Assembly: GCA_023244935.1 (NCBI GenBank)
Contig: JAHFLJ010000009.1
Location: 1-35,096, forward strand
Reading direction: 5' to 3'
DNA from: Candidatus Liptonbacteria bacterium
Lineage (GTDB): Bacteria > Patescibacteriota > Minisyncoccia > UBA6257 > 2-01-FULL-56-20
DNA length: 35,096 nucleotides
The notes below the pieces were generated by a model. The model did no database searches. It saw only the letters and a program-made list of their open reading frames with translations, and had not been told where the DNA came from. Made by a program: the position numbers and the translations under genes. Positions within the stretch are counted from its first letter, which is position 1. The number at the start of each line of letters is the position of its first letter. Positions 1-10,102 of this stretch are shown piece by piece.

Positions 1-505
1 GATATCCTTCGAGCTGATTGAATAGGGCTGGTTTAATATACACCATTTTAGATTCCATCATGGAAGTTATTTTGCTCTCGAGTTTAGCCAAATCATTCAT
101 ATTGCTTGCATAAATTGAAAAATAAGTTCCAACCGAAAACATTTTCTCCTGTGACTGTTGGAGCATATCGCGCAGACCTTCCACGTCTCCAAGGGCGGTC
201 TCCAGCATCGGGTCTCGCACAAGGCCTTTTTCTTCTACGTCTATGAGTTGAGATTCAATCTGCGCGGACTTTTTGCGGAGTTTTTTCAGAGTTTCTCCGG
301 TGTCGGTTGGATTTATAAAAATAGAGATATCAAACAAATAGGGCAGGTTGATTAACGGCTCAAACCATCCGGTAGAAAGGAAGCGTGGGTAAGAATGAAT
401 AAAAAACGTCTTAACGAATTTATTTCCAACTTTCAAAAACCCTGAATCAACTTCAACTCCGGCCGGCGCGATTATTTTTTTAATATCTTCGAAATTTTCT
501 TCCAT
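1..505 (-). CDS. VirB4/TraC-like conjugative ATPase, N-terminal part (truncated by window edge)
   Basis: Open frame on minus strand from ATG at 505 to the window edge: MEENFEDIKKIIAPAGVEVDSGFLKVGNKFVKTFFIHSYPRFLSTGWFEPLINLPYLFDISIFINPTDTGETLKKL...; typical VirB4-type N-terminal domain; next to PrgI-type gene. Confidence 0.75.
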   Translation of the reverse strand, partial: MEENFEDIKKIIAPAGVEVDSGFLKVGNKFVKTFFIHSYPRFLSTGWFEPLINLPYLFDISIFINPTDTGETLKKLRKKSAQIESQLIDVEEKGLVRDPMLETALGDVEGLRDMLQQSQEKMFSVGTYFSIYASNMNDLAKLESKITSMMESKMVYIKPALFNQLEGY

Positions 506-506
506 T

Positions 507-1187
507 TTAATTATTTTCTTCTGGTTTATTTTCGCTCGGGAGAACAATGTCTTCTTTCTCGGTGGATTCCGGATTGTAGAAATTGTATAAAAGCTCAACG
601 AGTTGTTCGTCATTGGCAACTAAAACCTCCATGCCCACCGAAGACAATCCTTGTATTACTTGATCTACTCTTTGACCCAATTGCTCTAAATTCTTTTTGA
701 ATTCCGCATCGTTTTCGGCAGCGGTCGCTTTTTTCTGGTCTTCTGTGGGTTTTTTTGAAAGAAAGGGTATCGCGCTGGTTACTCCGCCCGTAGATGCAGC
801 TACTCCTACCGGATAAAACGGAACGACCACAAAAAAAGCTTTTGACATAATGTCGTGGTCTTGCACGAACTGTCGAATAAACTCTTTATATTCATTTATC
901 TGGTTTTGCAGAAGCGGAGATGGTTCTTCTTTTATTTTGTCATCCAAATTTTTGAGATACTTGTCAATATTGACCTTGCGGGAATGAACCACTATTTGAA
1001 TCCCAAAATCAATACTATTTAAAAAGTTTTGATAGGCGGCAGAGATACTATCTTGTTCCTCTTCATCCTTCAGTTGGAAATTTAGTCCTCCGACAAGCAT
1101 AATCTGTCTAAGGCTCCCATCCTTCATTATTATAGTGGAGTCTTTTATCCCTCCTACTCCAACCAAGTCTTGCGTGTTTCCTGGCAT
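507..1187 (-). CDS. TraC-like domain protein of a type IV secretion cluster
   Basis: 226-aa ORF (MPGNTQDLVGVGGIKDSTIIMKDGSLRQIMLVGGLNFQLKDEEEQ...), directly upstream of the VirB4-like gene; family call from context and N-terminal pattern. Confidence 0.6.
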   Translation of the reverse strand: MPGNTQDLVGVGGIKDSTIIMKDGSLRQIMLVGGLNFQLKDEEEQDSISAAYQNFLNSIDFGIQIVVHSRKVNIDKYLKNLDDKIKEEPSPLLQNQINEYKEFIRQFVQDHDIMSKAFFVVVPFYPVGVAASTGGVTSAIPFLSKKPTEDQKKATAAENDAEFKKNLEQLGQRVDQVIQGLSSVGMEVLVANDEQLVELLYNFYNPESTEKEDIVLPSENKPEENN

Positions 1188-1213
1188 TGTTAAATTATAT
1201 AATATAAATTGAT

Positions 1214-1738
1214 TTATCGATAATCTACGCGTTTGGCGACCGAGCGTGCCCCGCTTATCTCTCGGACAACCTGGAACATTTGTTTATTCTCCTGAATTTT
1301 TGGCGCATCCGCTTCTTTTGGAACGTCTTCCCCTGCCTTACTTCCGGTTTCAACATATCCCATGGCACTTTTTAGGGCCATTCCGGCCAATATTTTTTCA
1401 AAAGAGAACCCCGGAGAAACTTCCCCCTTCATGTTCTCTTTGGTTTTCGGCAGATTCGGCTTATTTGGTTGCCAAACATAAATTCTTTCGTTCCAATAAA
1501 AAAGTATCGAAGAAACAAAGATTTTTACGAAAGGCCGGCCGTTGATTTTGATAAACGCAAAGGCGCACCCCACCCCAATTGCAATAAGGGAGATAATAAT
1601 CGCCGGCACTATTGCCAAAGAAAAATAAGAGAGCATGGCAATCGCTCCGCCTCCGCCGACATAAAAGAACTGCTTCAGAGTGAGCGGGCCAATTATTTTA
1701 TCTTCTGCCTCCGCAAATTGTGGTACCTGAAATTGCAT
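1214..1738 (-). CDS. PrgI family membrane protein
   Basis: MQFQVPQFAEAEDKIIGPLTLKQFFYVGGGGAIAMLSYF... matches PrgI N-terminal pattern with two TM segments. Confidence 0.8.
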   Translation of the reverse strand: MQFQVPQFAEAEDKIIGPLTLKQFFYVGGGGAIAMLSYFSLAIVPAIIISLIAIGVGCAFAFIKINGRPFVKIFVSSILFYWNERIYVWQPNKPNLPKTKENMKGEVSPGFSFEKILAGMALKSAMGYVETGSKAGEDVPKEADAPKIQENKQMFQVVREISGARSVAKRVDYR

Positions 1739-1820
1739 GATCTTTAATCTGCCTTAATTATATCTTTAATTTTTCCAAAATTCTATATGGATTTTCCCAT
1801 CCTCGTTTCCCGGACTTGTC

Positions 1821-1843
1821 ATTGCCTAGTTTAACTAGGCAAT
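1821..1843. repeat. Perfect palindrome ATTGCCTAGTT-T-AACTAGGCAAT
   Basis: 11-bp arms with 1-nt centre, inside the 162-bp gap between two T4SS-cluster genes. Confidence 0.8.
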
Positions 1844-1900
1844 CCAGTCTTCTTGTCTGTTTATATTAATAATAAAGAAGAATACTCGTTCAGAACTAAA

Positions 1901-2896
1901 CTATAAAAGAGGCTTTGGAGGTTCAAATTTTGGAGCCGGCGGAGGGATTGGCTCTTTTTGGTTCAGAGCGGTGGGGGTAGGGATTTTTAGAGAAGGAAGC
2001 GAGTCCTCTTTTTTTGCGGAAGCAGGAGCATCTATTTTTGGGGCGGGGACAGGAGAAGAAAAAGTCGGCGCAACCGGAGCTCCATATCTCACCGAGCTTT
2101 TTTGGGTTTCAAAAGTAAAAGAAGAAGGCGAAACCGGTTTTCTCTCGGTCGGCGAAAAACCCAACTCAATTTTCGCCGGGCGCGGAGCACTTCCAAAGGT
2201 TGGGGCAGACGATCCTCCAAAAGCCGAGCCGGTTAGAGATCCGGCAGTTTCCAGTTTAAATTTTGGAACATTCCCAACCGGAGCGGATTGTCCGCCGGTT
2301 TGAGTTACAAAAACCATCGGCTTTGGAATCTCGGTCGGCGTCGGGGCGAGCGAAGGAGTCTTTGTAAGCGTCAGCGGGGAAATTTTCGCCGGAACAGTTG
2401 AAGGAGTATTAGTCGGCGCCGGAGCTGTTGGAATTTCTGGAACCTTAGCGGTCGGGAATGAAGCCGGAGGAATAGATGGCATCGGTGCCGGCTTTGGCAT
2501 ATTCTCGAACGACATTGGCTTGTTGGGGACTATAGAATCAAGAGATTTGGCCCCGCCAAGAGTTGCCTTGGATAGAGGAGAATATATCTTTTCCAAAAGA
2601 TCCGTTACCGGAGCAAATAATTTTTTATTAAGTTCGTTTTGCAACTCGTTTGCAACCATCGGATTTATCGCAAGCGCTTCCTGTAATTCTTTTCGGGTGT
2701 CATCGTGATGCAAAAATCCAAGAAGGACAAGTCCCGCGACTCTTCCAAGTTCATAGGTTTTTGCACTATCTAGATGATTTTCTTCGCCGACGTGGTCGAA
2801 GAGTTCTTTCGTTGTCTCGGCAAAAATCAAATCCTGCAATTCTTTAGGAATTACCTTATATCTTTCTCGTCCCTGTTGTGGTGTTATGGTTAGCAT
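1901..2896 (-). CDS. Hypothetical protein with long Pro/Ala/Ser-rich C-terminal half
   Basis: 331-aa ORF directly abutting the 747-aa membrane protein; ordered N-terminus then low-complexity Pro-rich tail. Confidence 0.7.
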   Translation of the reverse strand: MLTITPQQGRERYKVIPKELQDLIFAETTKELFDHVGEENHLDSAKTYELGRVAGLVLLGFLHHDDTRKELQEALAINPMVANELQNELNKKLFAPVTDLLEKIYSPLSKATLGGAKSLDSIVPNKPMSFENMPKPAPMPSIPPASFPTAKVPEIPTAPAPTNTPSTVPAKISPLTLTKTPSLAPTPTEIPKPMVFVTQTGGQSAPVGNVPKFKLETAGSLTGSAFGGSSAPTFGSAPRPAKIELGFSPTERKPVSPSSFTFETQKSSVRYGAPVAPTFSSPVPAPKIDAPASAKKEDSLPSLKIPTPTALNQKEPIPPPAPKFEPPKPLL

Positions 2897-5140
2897 TTAT
2901 TCGTCAAGATTGTCTCCTGCCTCTAAATCTTTGAGGGTTTCTTCTGAATAGAATCCACCACCCTCGCGTTTCAGGCGTTCACGAGTTTTATTTCTCCTTT
3001 GTTCTACGGATTTAATTTTTTTTCCATCTGCGTTCTCTCCGATGCCATGATATTTTCTCGCCTTAGCAAATAGTTCTTCTCCCATTACAGACGCGCCATC
3101 AATTCCGAGGTTCTTCAAGGCTCCGTTTTCTAACGCCTTAGCTATAGAAGAGCCAATATCTTTTGCCTCCAACCCTTCAAAAAGCCCCTTAACCGAATCA
3201 AGTCTACCGTCCTCGGACGCTTGTTGAATCATCTGGGTAAATTTACCTGCCGGCCAACCGTTCGGCCCGGCTAGTCGCTTCATTATGTTTTTAGCCCTTT
3301 TTTCATCTATGATTTCTCCGTCCTTATTAAAAATTAAATTGTTTGCCGCTTCCGGCGTAAGTTTTTTAAGGGCATCGGTTAATTCCTTTTCAGCTTTAAT
3401 CAGCGCATCATTAGCGGACTTCTTTTCTTCGTCGGTAGCATTCTCTTTAGCATCCATGTCCTTTTTAGCTTTTTCGGCGTCATCAACATTCTTTTGCTTG
3501 TCCTCATAAGTTTTTCCACTGGCCAAAAGAGCCGACTCGTGCGCGTCTTTGAACCCGTAGCGTTCGTATGTCGCTCTTTCACCGGGGAGACTATTATTCA
3601 CCCCTTCTCTAAAGCCATCAACGTTCATCAACTTCGCCATCAATTTTGGATCTTTAGCCGCGCGTTCCAGCATAGCCGCTCTCTCTAGGCCAGTCGCCCT
3701 TTCGGCTCGTATCAAAAGTTCCTTTTCTCCCATCGCGGATACATCTTTTGTAGACTCCTTTGAGACCGCCTCGCTCAACACTTTCTCTCCTCGCGCCGTC
3801 CACGCCCTAGCTTGCGTGCTAACTATTTTACCGGCACTGCCAAGCGCGCCACCAACCACGGGAATCGTGGCTATCCTTTTGCCTAGTCCGCTTACTGTCT
3901 TATTGTTAGAAGCCCAAGATCCGGCTTGTTTTGCTCCGGCTATGGCGCCGACGCCGGCTCTCCTCGCCCCAGTTTTAACTTTTCCGGTAGCCCACCCTTT
4001 CATTTTCTCCGTAGTTCCAAGCGCCGCCGAGGCTCCCACAAGCCCAATCTGTTTAGCGGCATATGAACCACCAAGAATGATGCCGACCATGATAATTTTA
4101 TCAAGAAATAGTTGGAGCGGAGCAGAAATCAAATTATGCAAAAATCCGGCGGAAGCCTCAATTGGCACTCTCAGCGTATTTTTGTATGAGGCATCTTCGG
4201 CTATGCGAAGAGCAAGCCATAAGAAAAAGATTACCACCGGAGGGTAAAAAACATTTTCGATAAATCCTGACCACCACTTAGAACTCCAATTTTTTAGCGG
4301 TGGGAAAATAGAGGCCATCCAAGCCAGCGGAAGCAGTATTAAATAAAAAGTAAGCATCAGATATCGTTTAATGAAGGTGGCAATCAGAGAAAAGAAAGCG
4401 ACAATCATAATTACCATAGTCGCGATGGTTATATACAGACCGGTTATCGGAATAATCGTAGATCCCATCCCGGCTCCCAGAGTAGCTGCCGCGGATGGCG
4501 TGGGTGATGCGCCGGTCGGAACTTCTTTGGCGTCAAAATCCGGCATCTCGTCCGGAGTCATTCCCATAATAACCGTTCCGGGATTCATCGCTCCGGTGAT
4601 TGTTTTGGCTAGATTTAACGGGGATCCTCCGGTCATAGAATCCAAAAAATAATTTGTAATTCTATTCGAAAATCCTAAAATTGCGCCGGAAATAACCAGC
4701 CCGAAATTAACCATCACCGCCATAATAATTACCTTTGCTAAAAGTTGTTTTATCCCATAGCTTTCTTGCCTTAAAATGGTCGCTACCGCAATTACAATCA
4801 CCGCCAAAACAAAACCAAGGTTGGCTATCGATAAAACAATCGGGAAAGCGGTTTGGACCGCGGGAGAGTTGACGATGTTGTCGCTCGCTAGAACTATAAT
4901 TTGGAGGACCCAAATCAGAACTGAAACAATCATCCCGCCTAAAAATGCTATCAGACCTCCAACTAAATAAAATAACTTTCCAATCCCTGAGCCGGTAAAT
5001 TCAAAAACCTTGCCGATTAAAAAGCTAAACGGACTGGCATGAGCGGTGCTCGGCGTCATTAAAAGAATCGGCGCAAGTAGAGTCAAAAATAATATTTTGG
5101 ATTTAGCCTTTTTCGCAAGATTTTTTAAATAACTGAACAT
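2897..5140 (-). CDS. VirB6/TrbL-like polytopic membrane protein with charged C-terminal extension
   Basis: 747 aa; signal/TM N-terminus, several TM segments in residues ~1-380, then Lys/Glu-rich tail; T4SS neighbourhood. Confidence 0.65.
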   Translation of the reverse strand: MFSYLKNLAKKAKSKILFLTLLAPILLMTPSTAHASPFSFLIGKVFEFTGSGIGKLFYLVGGLIAFLGGMIVSVLIWVLQIIVLASDNIVNSPAVQTAFPIVLSIANLGFVLAVIVIAVATILRQESYGIKQLLAKVIIMAVMVNFGLVISGAILGFSNRITNYFLDSMTGGSPLNLAKTITGAMNPGTVIMGMTPDEMPDFDAKEVPTGASPTPSAAATLGAGMGSTIIPITGLYITIATMVIMIVAFFSLIATFIKRYLMLTFYLILLPLAWMASIFPPLKNWSSKWWSGFIENVFYPPVVIFFLWLALRIAEDASYKNTLRVPIEASAGFLHNLISAPLQLFLDKIIMVGIILGGSYAAKQIGLVGASAALGTTEKMKGWATGKVKTGARRAGVGAIAGAKQAGSWASNNKTVSGLGKRIATIPVVGGALGSAGKIVSTQARAWTARGEKVLSEAVSKESTKDVSAMGEKELLIRAERATGLERAAMLERAAKDPKLMAKLMNVDGFREGVNNSLPGERATYERYGFKDAHESALLASGKTYEDKQKNVDDAEKAKKDMDAKENATDEEKKSANDALIKAEKELTDALKKLTPEAANNLIFNKDGEIIDEKRAKNIMKRLAGPNGWPAGKFTQMIQQASEDGRLDSVKGLFEGLEAKDIGSSIAKALENGALKNLGIDGASVMGEELFAKARKYHGIGENADGKKIKSVEQRRNKTRERLKREGGGFYSEETLKDLEAGDNLDE

Positions 5141-7701
5141 TATTGAAGTAAGGGGTTGCAGTCAGCTTTAGCGACCGATAAGCTACAGGAGTTCGGATCT
5201 AAATTAATTCTTCTCGCGGTGTAAAGTATCGAGCAAGCATCGTCGGCAAGCTTAACCGAGGTAGCCTTTAAGTCGCCTACGCCCCGAGCCATTTCCAGCG
5301 CGGTCCAAAACTTCTTCGCGAAAGGCGAGGCGGAAGACTCCATCTGATTCGAAAGTTTGGATACAAAGTTAGCCACATTTTGGTCGTCGCTTAAAGTTTC
5401 TTTAAAAATTACCCCAAGTGCCAGAGATGTATTAAGCTCTTTAAGTTTCTCGAGATTTTTATCGGCGATGGCGTCGTTTAATTCCTGGAGCGTATTAATT
5501 ATTCCTCCACTGCCCTCAACCCCGACAATCTCCGGAATTTTTTCTTCAGCCTCTTGTATCTTCCCGACGACAAAATCATAATTTTGCGCTACATACGAGC
5601 CGGCATCAATTACATCTCCAACTGTGGAACTAATAAACTCTGCCGAGCAAGTTGAACTCGCCAGTTCCAAATAGTATTTTGCCTGTCCGCCCTTGGATAA
5701 TATTTCGTTATATGTCCCTGCCATTTCGGCATACGAAGAAACCAGATTGTTGAGACCGTCGGTTACATTTTTGGCATTTAATTCATCCAATTCCCCGGTT
5801 ACGCCACCAATATCCCCATCCGCCTCTTCAGTACATTCTTGTATCTCCGCCGGAGTCCTAGGCCTTCCATCAATATAGCCGGTGCACAAACTGGAAGTAG
5901 TTCCTCCTTTGGAGGCGAGCTCTTTATTCGTCAGCCCGGCAACACCTTCTTGTGCCAGCCCAACTAGTTTTGTGATGGCGGCGTTAACCAGAGCGCTTGC
6001 AAGCGCGCCGAGGTCCTCAATATTAACCAAGCTGGCAATCGGCGACTGACTCAAGGCATCGGTCGTTGCCTTAGAGGCGATCGCGCCAGGAGTTGTTGTC
6101 TCCCAATCCCCTTTAGGACACCAGGTTACAGTTTGACATCTCGTGGCGCAAGTAGCGCTAATAAACTTATCGCCTAGATTCTTTTTTGCATCTTCGACTG
6201 TCTCGAATTGCCCGGCTCCTTGCGCCGCAGTGAGAGTTTCCGGAGTTTTACATTTTTTCATACTCAAAAATCCGTTTCCGGATTGAATATCCTGCTTCTT
6301 ATCTTCTATTTTTTTATCTTGTTCGTCGGAAATCCTATCCGCGATATCAATTGAAGATCCAAGGAAGCTCCCTTGCGGAGTTGTTAGCACCCGATTAAGG
6401 GTAATCCACCCGCCGTTTGAAAAACTTTTTTTAAAATCTTCAAGGTTGGCTCCGAGTTGGTCTACGGTGCAACTATACGAGGAGTCGCTTATACCGGGAG
6501 ATATTGAAGTATCGCCACCGAAGGCAATTTTAATCGCCGGAACTAATCTTGGACAGGATCCATCCCCGGTAATAATTTTCATCATATCCGACAAAACTCG
6601 GTTCTCCGCGCTCTTTAAGGTATCGTTAATTACACGCCCAAAATTTTCCACATATTGTGGTTTGCCGTTGAATCCATTATTCGCCCAGTTTATCGTTTGT
6701 TGGACAAGTTTCTTTATGAGCACATCTTTCAATATATTAATCGCCAAGTCCTGTGCATATTTCCAAATAGTTTTAAATAACTGAGCATTTTGTGTTATGG
6801 CATCAGCAATTCTTTGGACTAATGCGCCGGTATCCACCCAGGCCATTGCCTGATTTACGCCAATATACTTAGCGAATAAACTGCTTCCGTTTTTCGGGAA
6901 TAAAAGCGAGAGCTTTTTATTGAGGTTGCCGGTTGCATCCGACATTATTTTGTTCTCAATCGAGGCCATGGTTTCAAGGTTCTGCGCGTAAAAATAAGAG
7001 CGGAGAGGGTCATTATTCAGCCCGGTTAGACCACCGCGCGTCTTCAGCGTCTTGATAATTGCCGAATGATATTCGGCAACTTCCGTCGGGACCTTGACGT
7101 TATATAATTTTGCCAATTCATTCGATAGGATAAAATCCAAGGAACTAAAAGAAGCGGCCGTCACCGCCGTCTCCGAATAAAATTCGAGTCGATCGTTGAA
7201 ATCCTTAGAAGCCGTTTCCACGATTGGCATCATCTCCTCAAAATATTTTTGTATGTCTGCGGGAGTATTTTCTTTCCGTGTTTTAATATCAGCGGGGTTT
7301 ACGGAGGCAACCAGGGTTACCGCCGGATCTTTCAAAAAATATCCAAGACCGGAATCCATATCCGGAATCTCAAAGGAGACTCCTTTCCCGTTGGTATTTA
7401 TAAGACCGGAAGAATTATCTTCCGCCAGTTGGCCAAGCATTTTTTCGGCAAAATAATCCGTGAGATTATCCTGCACCTTTCCATCTTTAGCCGCTAAAGT
7501 ATTATACGTCGAAAATCCGGCAATCTGCCGAATAGATTCGTCCGCAAAAGCGCTACTTGGAAGTTCGTTGGTGATCGCTACTTTTTCGGCTTGAACTTCA
7601 TTCGAAGCTCCGTTTGTAGCGAATATTAAAACCGAAGAACTCACCGCTATGGAAAGGATTAGAAAAGAAGATATTAATTTTTGTGTGTTGATAGAATTCA
7701 T
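5140..7701 (-). CDS. Large exported hypothetical protein of T4SS-like cluster
   Basis: 853 aa, N-terminal hydrophobic signal (LISSFLILSIAVSSSVLIFATNGA); stop overlaps next start (TAATG), implying translational coupling. Confidence 0.7.
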   Translation of the reverse strand: MNSINTQKLISSFLILSIAVSSSVLIFATNGASNEVQAEKVAITNELPSSAFADESIRQIAGFSTYNTLAAKDGKVQDNLTDYFAEKMLGQLAEDNSSGLINTNGKGVSFEIPDMDSGLGYFLKDPAVTLVASVNPADIKTRKENTPADIQKYFEEMMPIVETASKDFNDRLEFYSETAVTAASFSSLDFILSNELAKLYNVKVPTEVAEYHSAIIKTLKTRGGLTGLNNDPLRSYFYAQNLETMASIENKIMSDATGNLNKKLSLLFPKNGSSLFAKYIGVNQAMAWVDTGALVQRIADAITQNAQLFKTIWKYAQDLAINILKDVLIKKLVQQTINWANNGFNGKPQYVENFGRVINDTLKSAENRVLSDMMKIITGDGSCPRLVPAIKIAFGGDTSISPGISDSSYSCTVDQLGANLEDFKKSFSNGGWITLNRVLTTPQGSFLGSSIDIADRISDEQDKKIEDKKQDIQSGNGFLSMKKCKTPETLTAAQGAGQFETVEDAKKNLGDKFISATCATRCQTVTWCPKGDWETTTPGAIASKATTDALSQSPIASLVNIEDLGALASALVNAAITKLVGLAQEGVAGLTNKELASKGGTTSSLCTGYIDGRPRTPAEIQECTEEADGDIGGVTGELDELNAKNVTDGLNNLVSSYAEMAGTYNEILSKGGQAKYYLELASSTCSAEFISSTVGDVIDAGSYVAQNYDFVVGKIQEAEEKIPEIVGVEGSGGIINTLQELNDAIADKNLEKLKELNTSLALGVIFKETLSDDQNVANFVSKLSNQMESSASPFAKKFWTALEMARGVGDLKATSVKLADDACSILYTARRINLDPNSCSLSVAKADCNPLLQ

Positions 7702-7773
7702 GTGTGGACACTCCGTCCTATATGCAAATTATAACACCTATTCTATATATAGTTATCCCCAACGAGGCACAAT

Positions 7774-8559
7774 TTATGCCGACCGAGAGAAAAATTTTTC
7801 GAAGTTTTTCGCAATGCTAAAAATCTGTTCAACATCCAAATCTTGTGGCCGGGAATTCTCAAAAATATTCAAATCTTTAATTTTTTCAAAAACATCCGCC
7901 TTTGGCATATTCACAGCTGTGGATAAGTTGTTTAAAAGCGTTTTTCTTGGCTGGGCAAAAATGGCGCGAATTACCAGATAAATGCCGGAAAAATCCGACA
8001 GCCGGTCATTTTCGGCACAATTTATCTCAATTATCGCCGATTCTACCTCCGGAGGTGGCGAAAAGTCTCCTCTTGGAACTATCCCTAGGATTTTAGGTTT
8101 TCCCCAGATTCGGATTGAGGCCGACAAACGATTCATTTTGCCCTTTTCGGCGCAAATTCGTTCCGCCACCTCTCTTTGAAGCATAAAAATGCATTTAGAT
8201 GGCTTATTTTTAGAATCTCCAATTTCGCGAAGCAAGAATCCGGTTATGTAATATGGAATATTCCCGACCAACGCATATTCTTGCGTCTGTTCGGCCATTA
8301 ACTCCGGCAAAATTTTTAAAACATCACCTTCGGTAATTTCCGCTTTTGGAAATTTTTCGCGAAGGTAGGAGATAAATTTTGAATCTTTCTCTATCGCTAA
8401 AAATTTTGCGGTTTTTGGAATGCTTAGAACAATTTGTCCGGTGAGAGCTCCGCCTCCGGGCCCAATCTCAATCACATTTTTAAATTCAGAAATTTCGGAA
8501 GCCATAAGCTCCGCCCATTTTTTATTTTTCAGAAGATGTTGTCCTAGTTTTTGTCGCAT
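7774..8559 (-). CDS. rsmA: 16S rRNA (adenine1518/1519-N6)-dimethyltransferase RsmA/KsgA
   Basis: MRQKLGQHLLKNKKWAELMASEISEFKNVIEIGPGGGALTG...VGNIPYYITGFLL; start moved to ATG at 8559 from ORF-track 8616. Confidence 0.93.
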   Translation of the reverse strand: MRQKLGQHLLKNKKWAELMASEISEFKNVIEIGPGGGALTGQIVLSIPKTAKFLAIEKDSKFISYLREKFPKAEITEGDVLKILPELMAEQTQEYALVGNIPYYITGFLLREIGDSKNKPSKCIFMLQREVAERICAEKGKMNRLSASIRIWGKPKILGIVPRGDFSPPPEVESAIIEINCAENDRLSDFSGIYLVIRAIFAQPRKTLLNNLSTAVNMPKADVFEKIKDLNIFENSRPQDLDVEQIFSIAKNFEKFFSRSA

Positions 8560-8560
8560 C

Positions 8561-10102
8561 TTAGTTAACCAGAGAATAATAGAAGGAAGCATACTCACGA
8601 AAATAAGAGTTTGCAACCGGAAGAAATAATTTCTCGGTAGGTGAAAAATCGTCTGTTAAAACTTCGGCTCCGGAAAGATCGAAATTATTCTTTGCTATAA
8701 GTGAGGCTAGCCACTCGCCATCCTCTTCTTCGCGCAACTGTCGAGCCAGTCCCTGAGCATCTATGCTTCTATCGCTGTTCACGCCGACGATAATTATATT
8801 TTGCGGCCACTTTTCAATTGCCCCGAGGGATATAACTAAATAATTCGGAAAAATTGCCGAAAAAGTTTTCAGCACCGACTTGAAAAGATTTGAATTTCGT
8901 CCATCGACAGCAGACACCATGTTCAAAGCGTAGATTCCGCCATCCGTCAATCGCGACTTTGCCAACTTGTTAAATTCCTCGGTTAGTAGATGGTTGGGAA
9001 CGGAGGCTAAAGAGCTGAAGGCATCTCCAAAAATAAAGTCATATTTTCTGTCGCTACGAAGCAGATCGGTTCTTGCATCTCCGATAACAAAATCGATATT
9101 TTTGTCCCCTGCCGAAAAATATTCTTTTGCAACCGCATTAACTGCCGGGTCTATTTCGACGGATCGGATATTCAGATTCGGCCTAAAAGAAAGCATATTT
9201 TTATTTATTGTTTGCGCTCCGCCACCTATCGAATATATGTCTTTAATGTTCGGATTAATAGCAAAAAAAATCGGGAAAGCCTCGGGATAACTTCGCATCT
9301 TAATCCCGCTCTCATTTTCCATGCTATGCGAGCCGGCATCCAAGAATAATATTTTAACGTCACCATAAGGAAATATTTTCTTTTTAATTACTTCAATAGA
9401 ATAATAATTACTTTCTTTTTTGTATACCGAAGCAGGAGATTTTATCGACATATCCACCGGTAAAAAAGACAGAAGGAGGAGCACGGCAAATAGTAACTCC
9501 CTTTTTTTGGAGAAAATAAATGAAATAAAAATAAATATTCCCGCAGTCAGCAAAATTATTTTCTGACTACCAAGTATCCCCACTAGGAAAAATCCGGTAA
9601 GCACCGTTCCGGCTATACTTCCGAGGGCCCAAAACGAAGAGAGCAGGCCGGACTGGAAGCCAACCCCGTTAATCTCGGTAGTTTTCAGTTTTAAGAGACA
9701 GGGCGATATGGCCCCGATTAGTATGGACGGAATAAAGAACAATACTAATGCGGAAGCCATCGAGATAAACGGCATGGGAATATTTAGCACGGCCAGCTTC
9801 GGCAATATTCTGACAAAAATGTTTATTAAAAAAATAAATAGAGCCGAGCCCAGAGAAAAACGAAAAATTACCTTTGGCGAAGGACTTTTATCTATGAGAA
9901 AGCCTCCCCAAATGTAGCCGATTGCTGAGCCCAAAAGAACAGTTCCGATTATCGACGACCAGGTGTATAGCGAGCTTCCGATATATGGCGCAACTATTCT
10001 GGTTGCGACGAGTTCGAGGGTCATCAAGCCGAAACCGGCGAGGAAAGAAGAAAATAAATATTTATAGTCACCTCGGAAATTATTTAATAGAGATTTAATC
10101 AT
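8561..10102 (-). CDS. Membrane-fused spermidine synthase-like protein
   Basis: N-terminal TM domain (FLAGFGLMTLELVATRIVAPYIGSSLYTWSSIIG) followed by SpeE-like Rossmann fold (GGGAQTINKNML..VEIDPAVNAVAKEYF..DARTDL..YDFIFGDAF); start at 10102 preferred over 10165. Confidence 0.8.
   Translation of the reverse strand: MIKSLLNNFRGDYKYLFSSFLAGFGLMTLELVATRIVAPYIGSSLYTWSSIIGTVLLGSAIGYIWGGFLIDKSPSPKVIFRFSLGSALFIFLINIFVRILPKLAVLNIPMPFISMASALVLFFIPSILIGAISPCLLKLKTTEINGVGFQSGLLSSFWALGSIAGTVLTGFFLVGILGSQKIILLTAGIFIFISFIFSKKRELLFAVLLLLSFLPVDMSIKSPASVYKKESNYYSIEVIKKKIFPYGDVKILFLDAGSHSMENESGIKMRSYPEAFPIFFAINPNIKDIYSIGGGAQTINKNMLSFRPNLNIRSVEIDPAVNAVAKEYFSAGDKNIDFVIGDARTDLLRSDRKYDFIFGDAFSSLASVPNHLLTEEFNKLAKSRLTDGGIYALNMVSAVDGRNSNLFKSVLKTFSAIFPNYLVISLGAIEKWPQNIIIVGVNSDRSIDAQGLARQLREEEDGEWLASLIAKNNFDLSGAEVLTDDFSPTEKLFLPVANSYFREYASFYYSLVN

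Noticed and set aside
158-355. 65-aa plus-strand ORF near the left edge
   Set aside because: Antisense to the VirB4-like N-terminal coding region, which has a better protein pattern.
1971-2303. 110-aa plus-strand Gly-rich ORF
   Set aside because: Mirror of the Pro/Ala-rich minus-strand gene; compositional artefact.
7649-7981. 110-aa plus-strand ORF between the T4SS-like genes and rsmA
   Set aside because: Mostly antisense to rsmA; no protein family signal.
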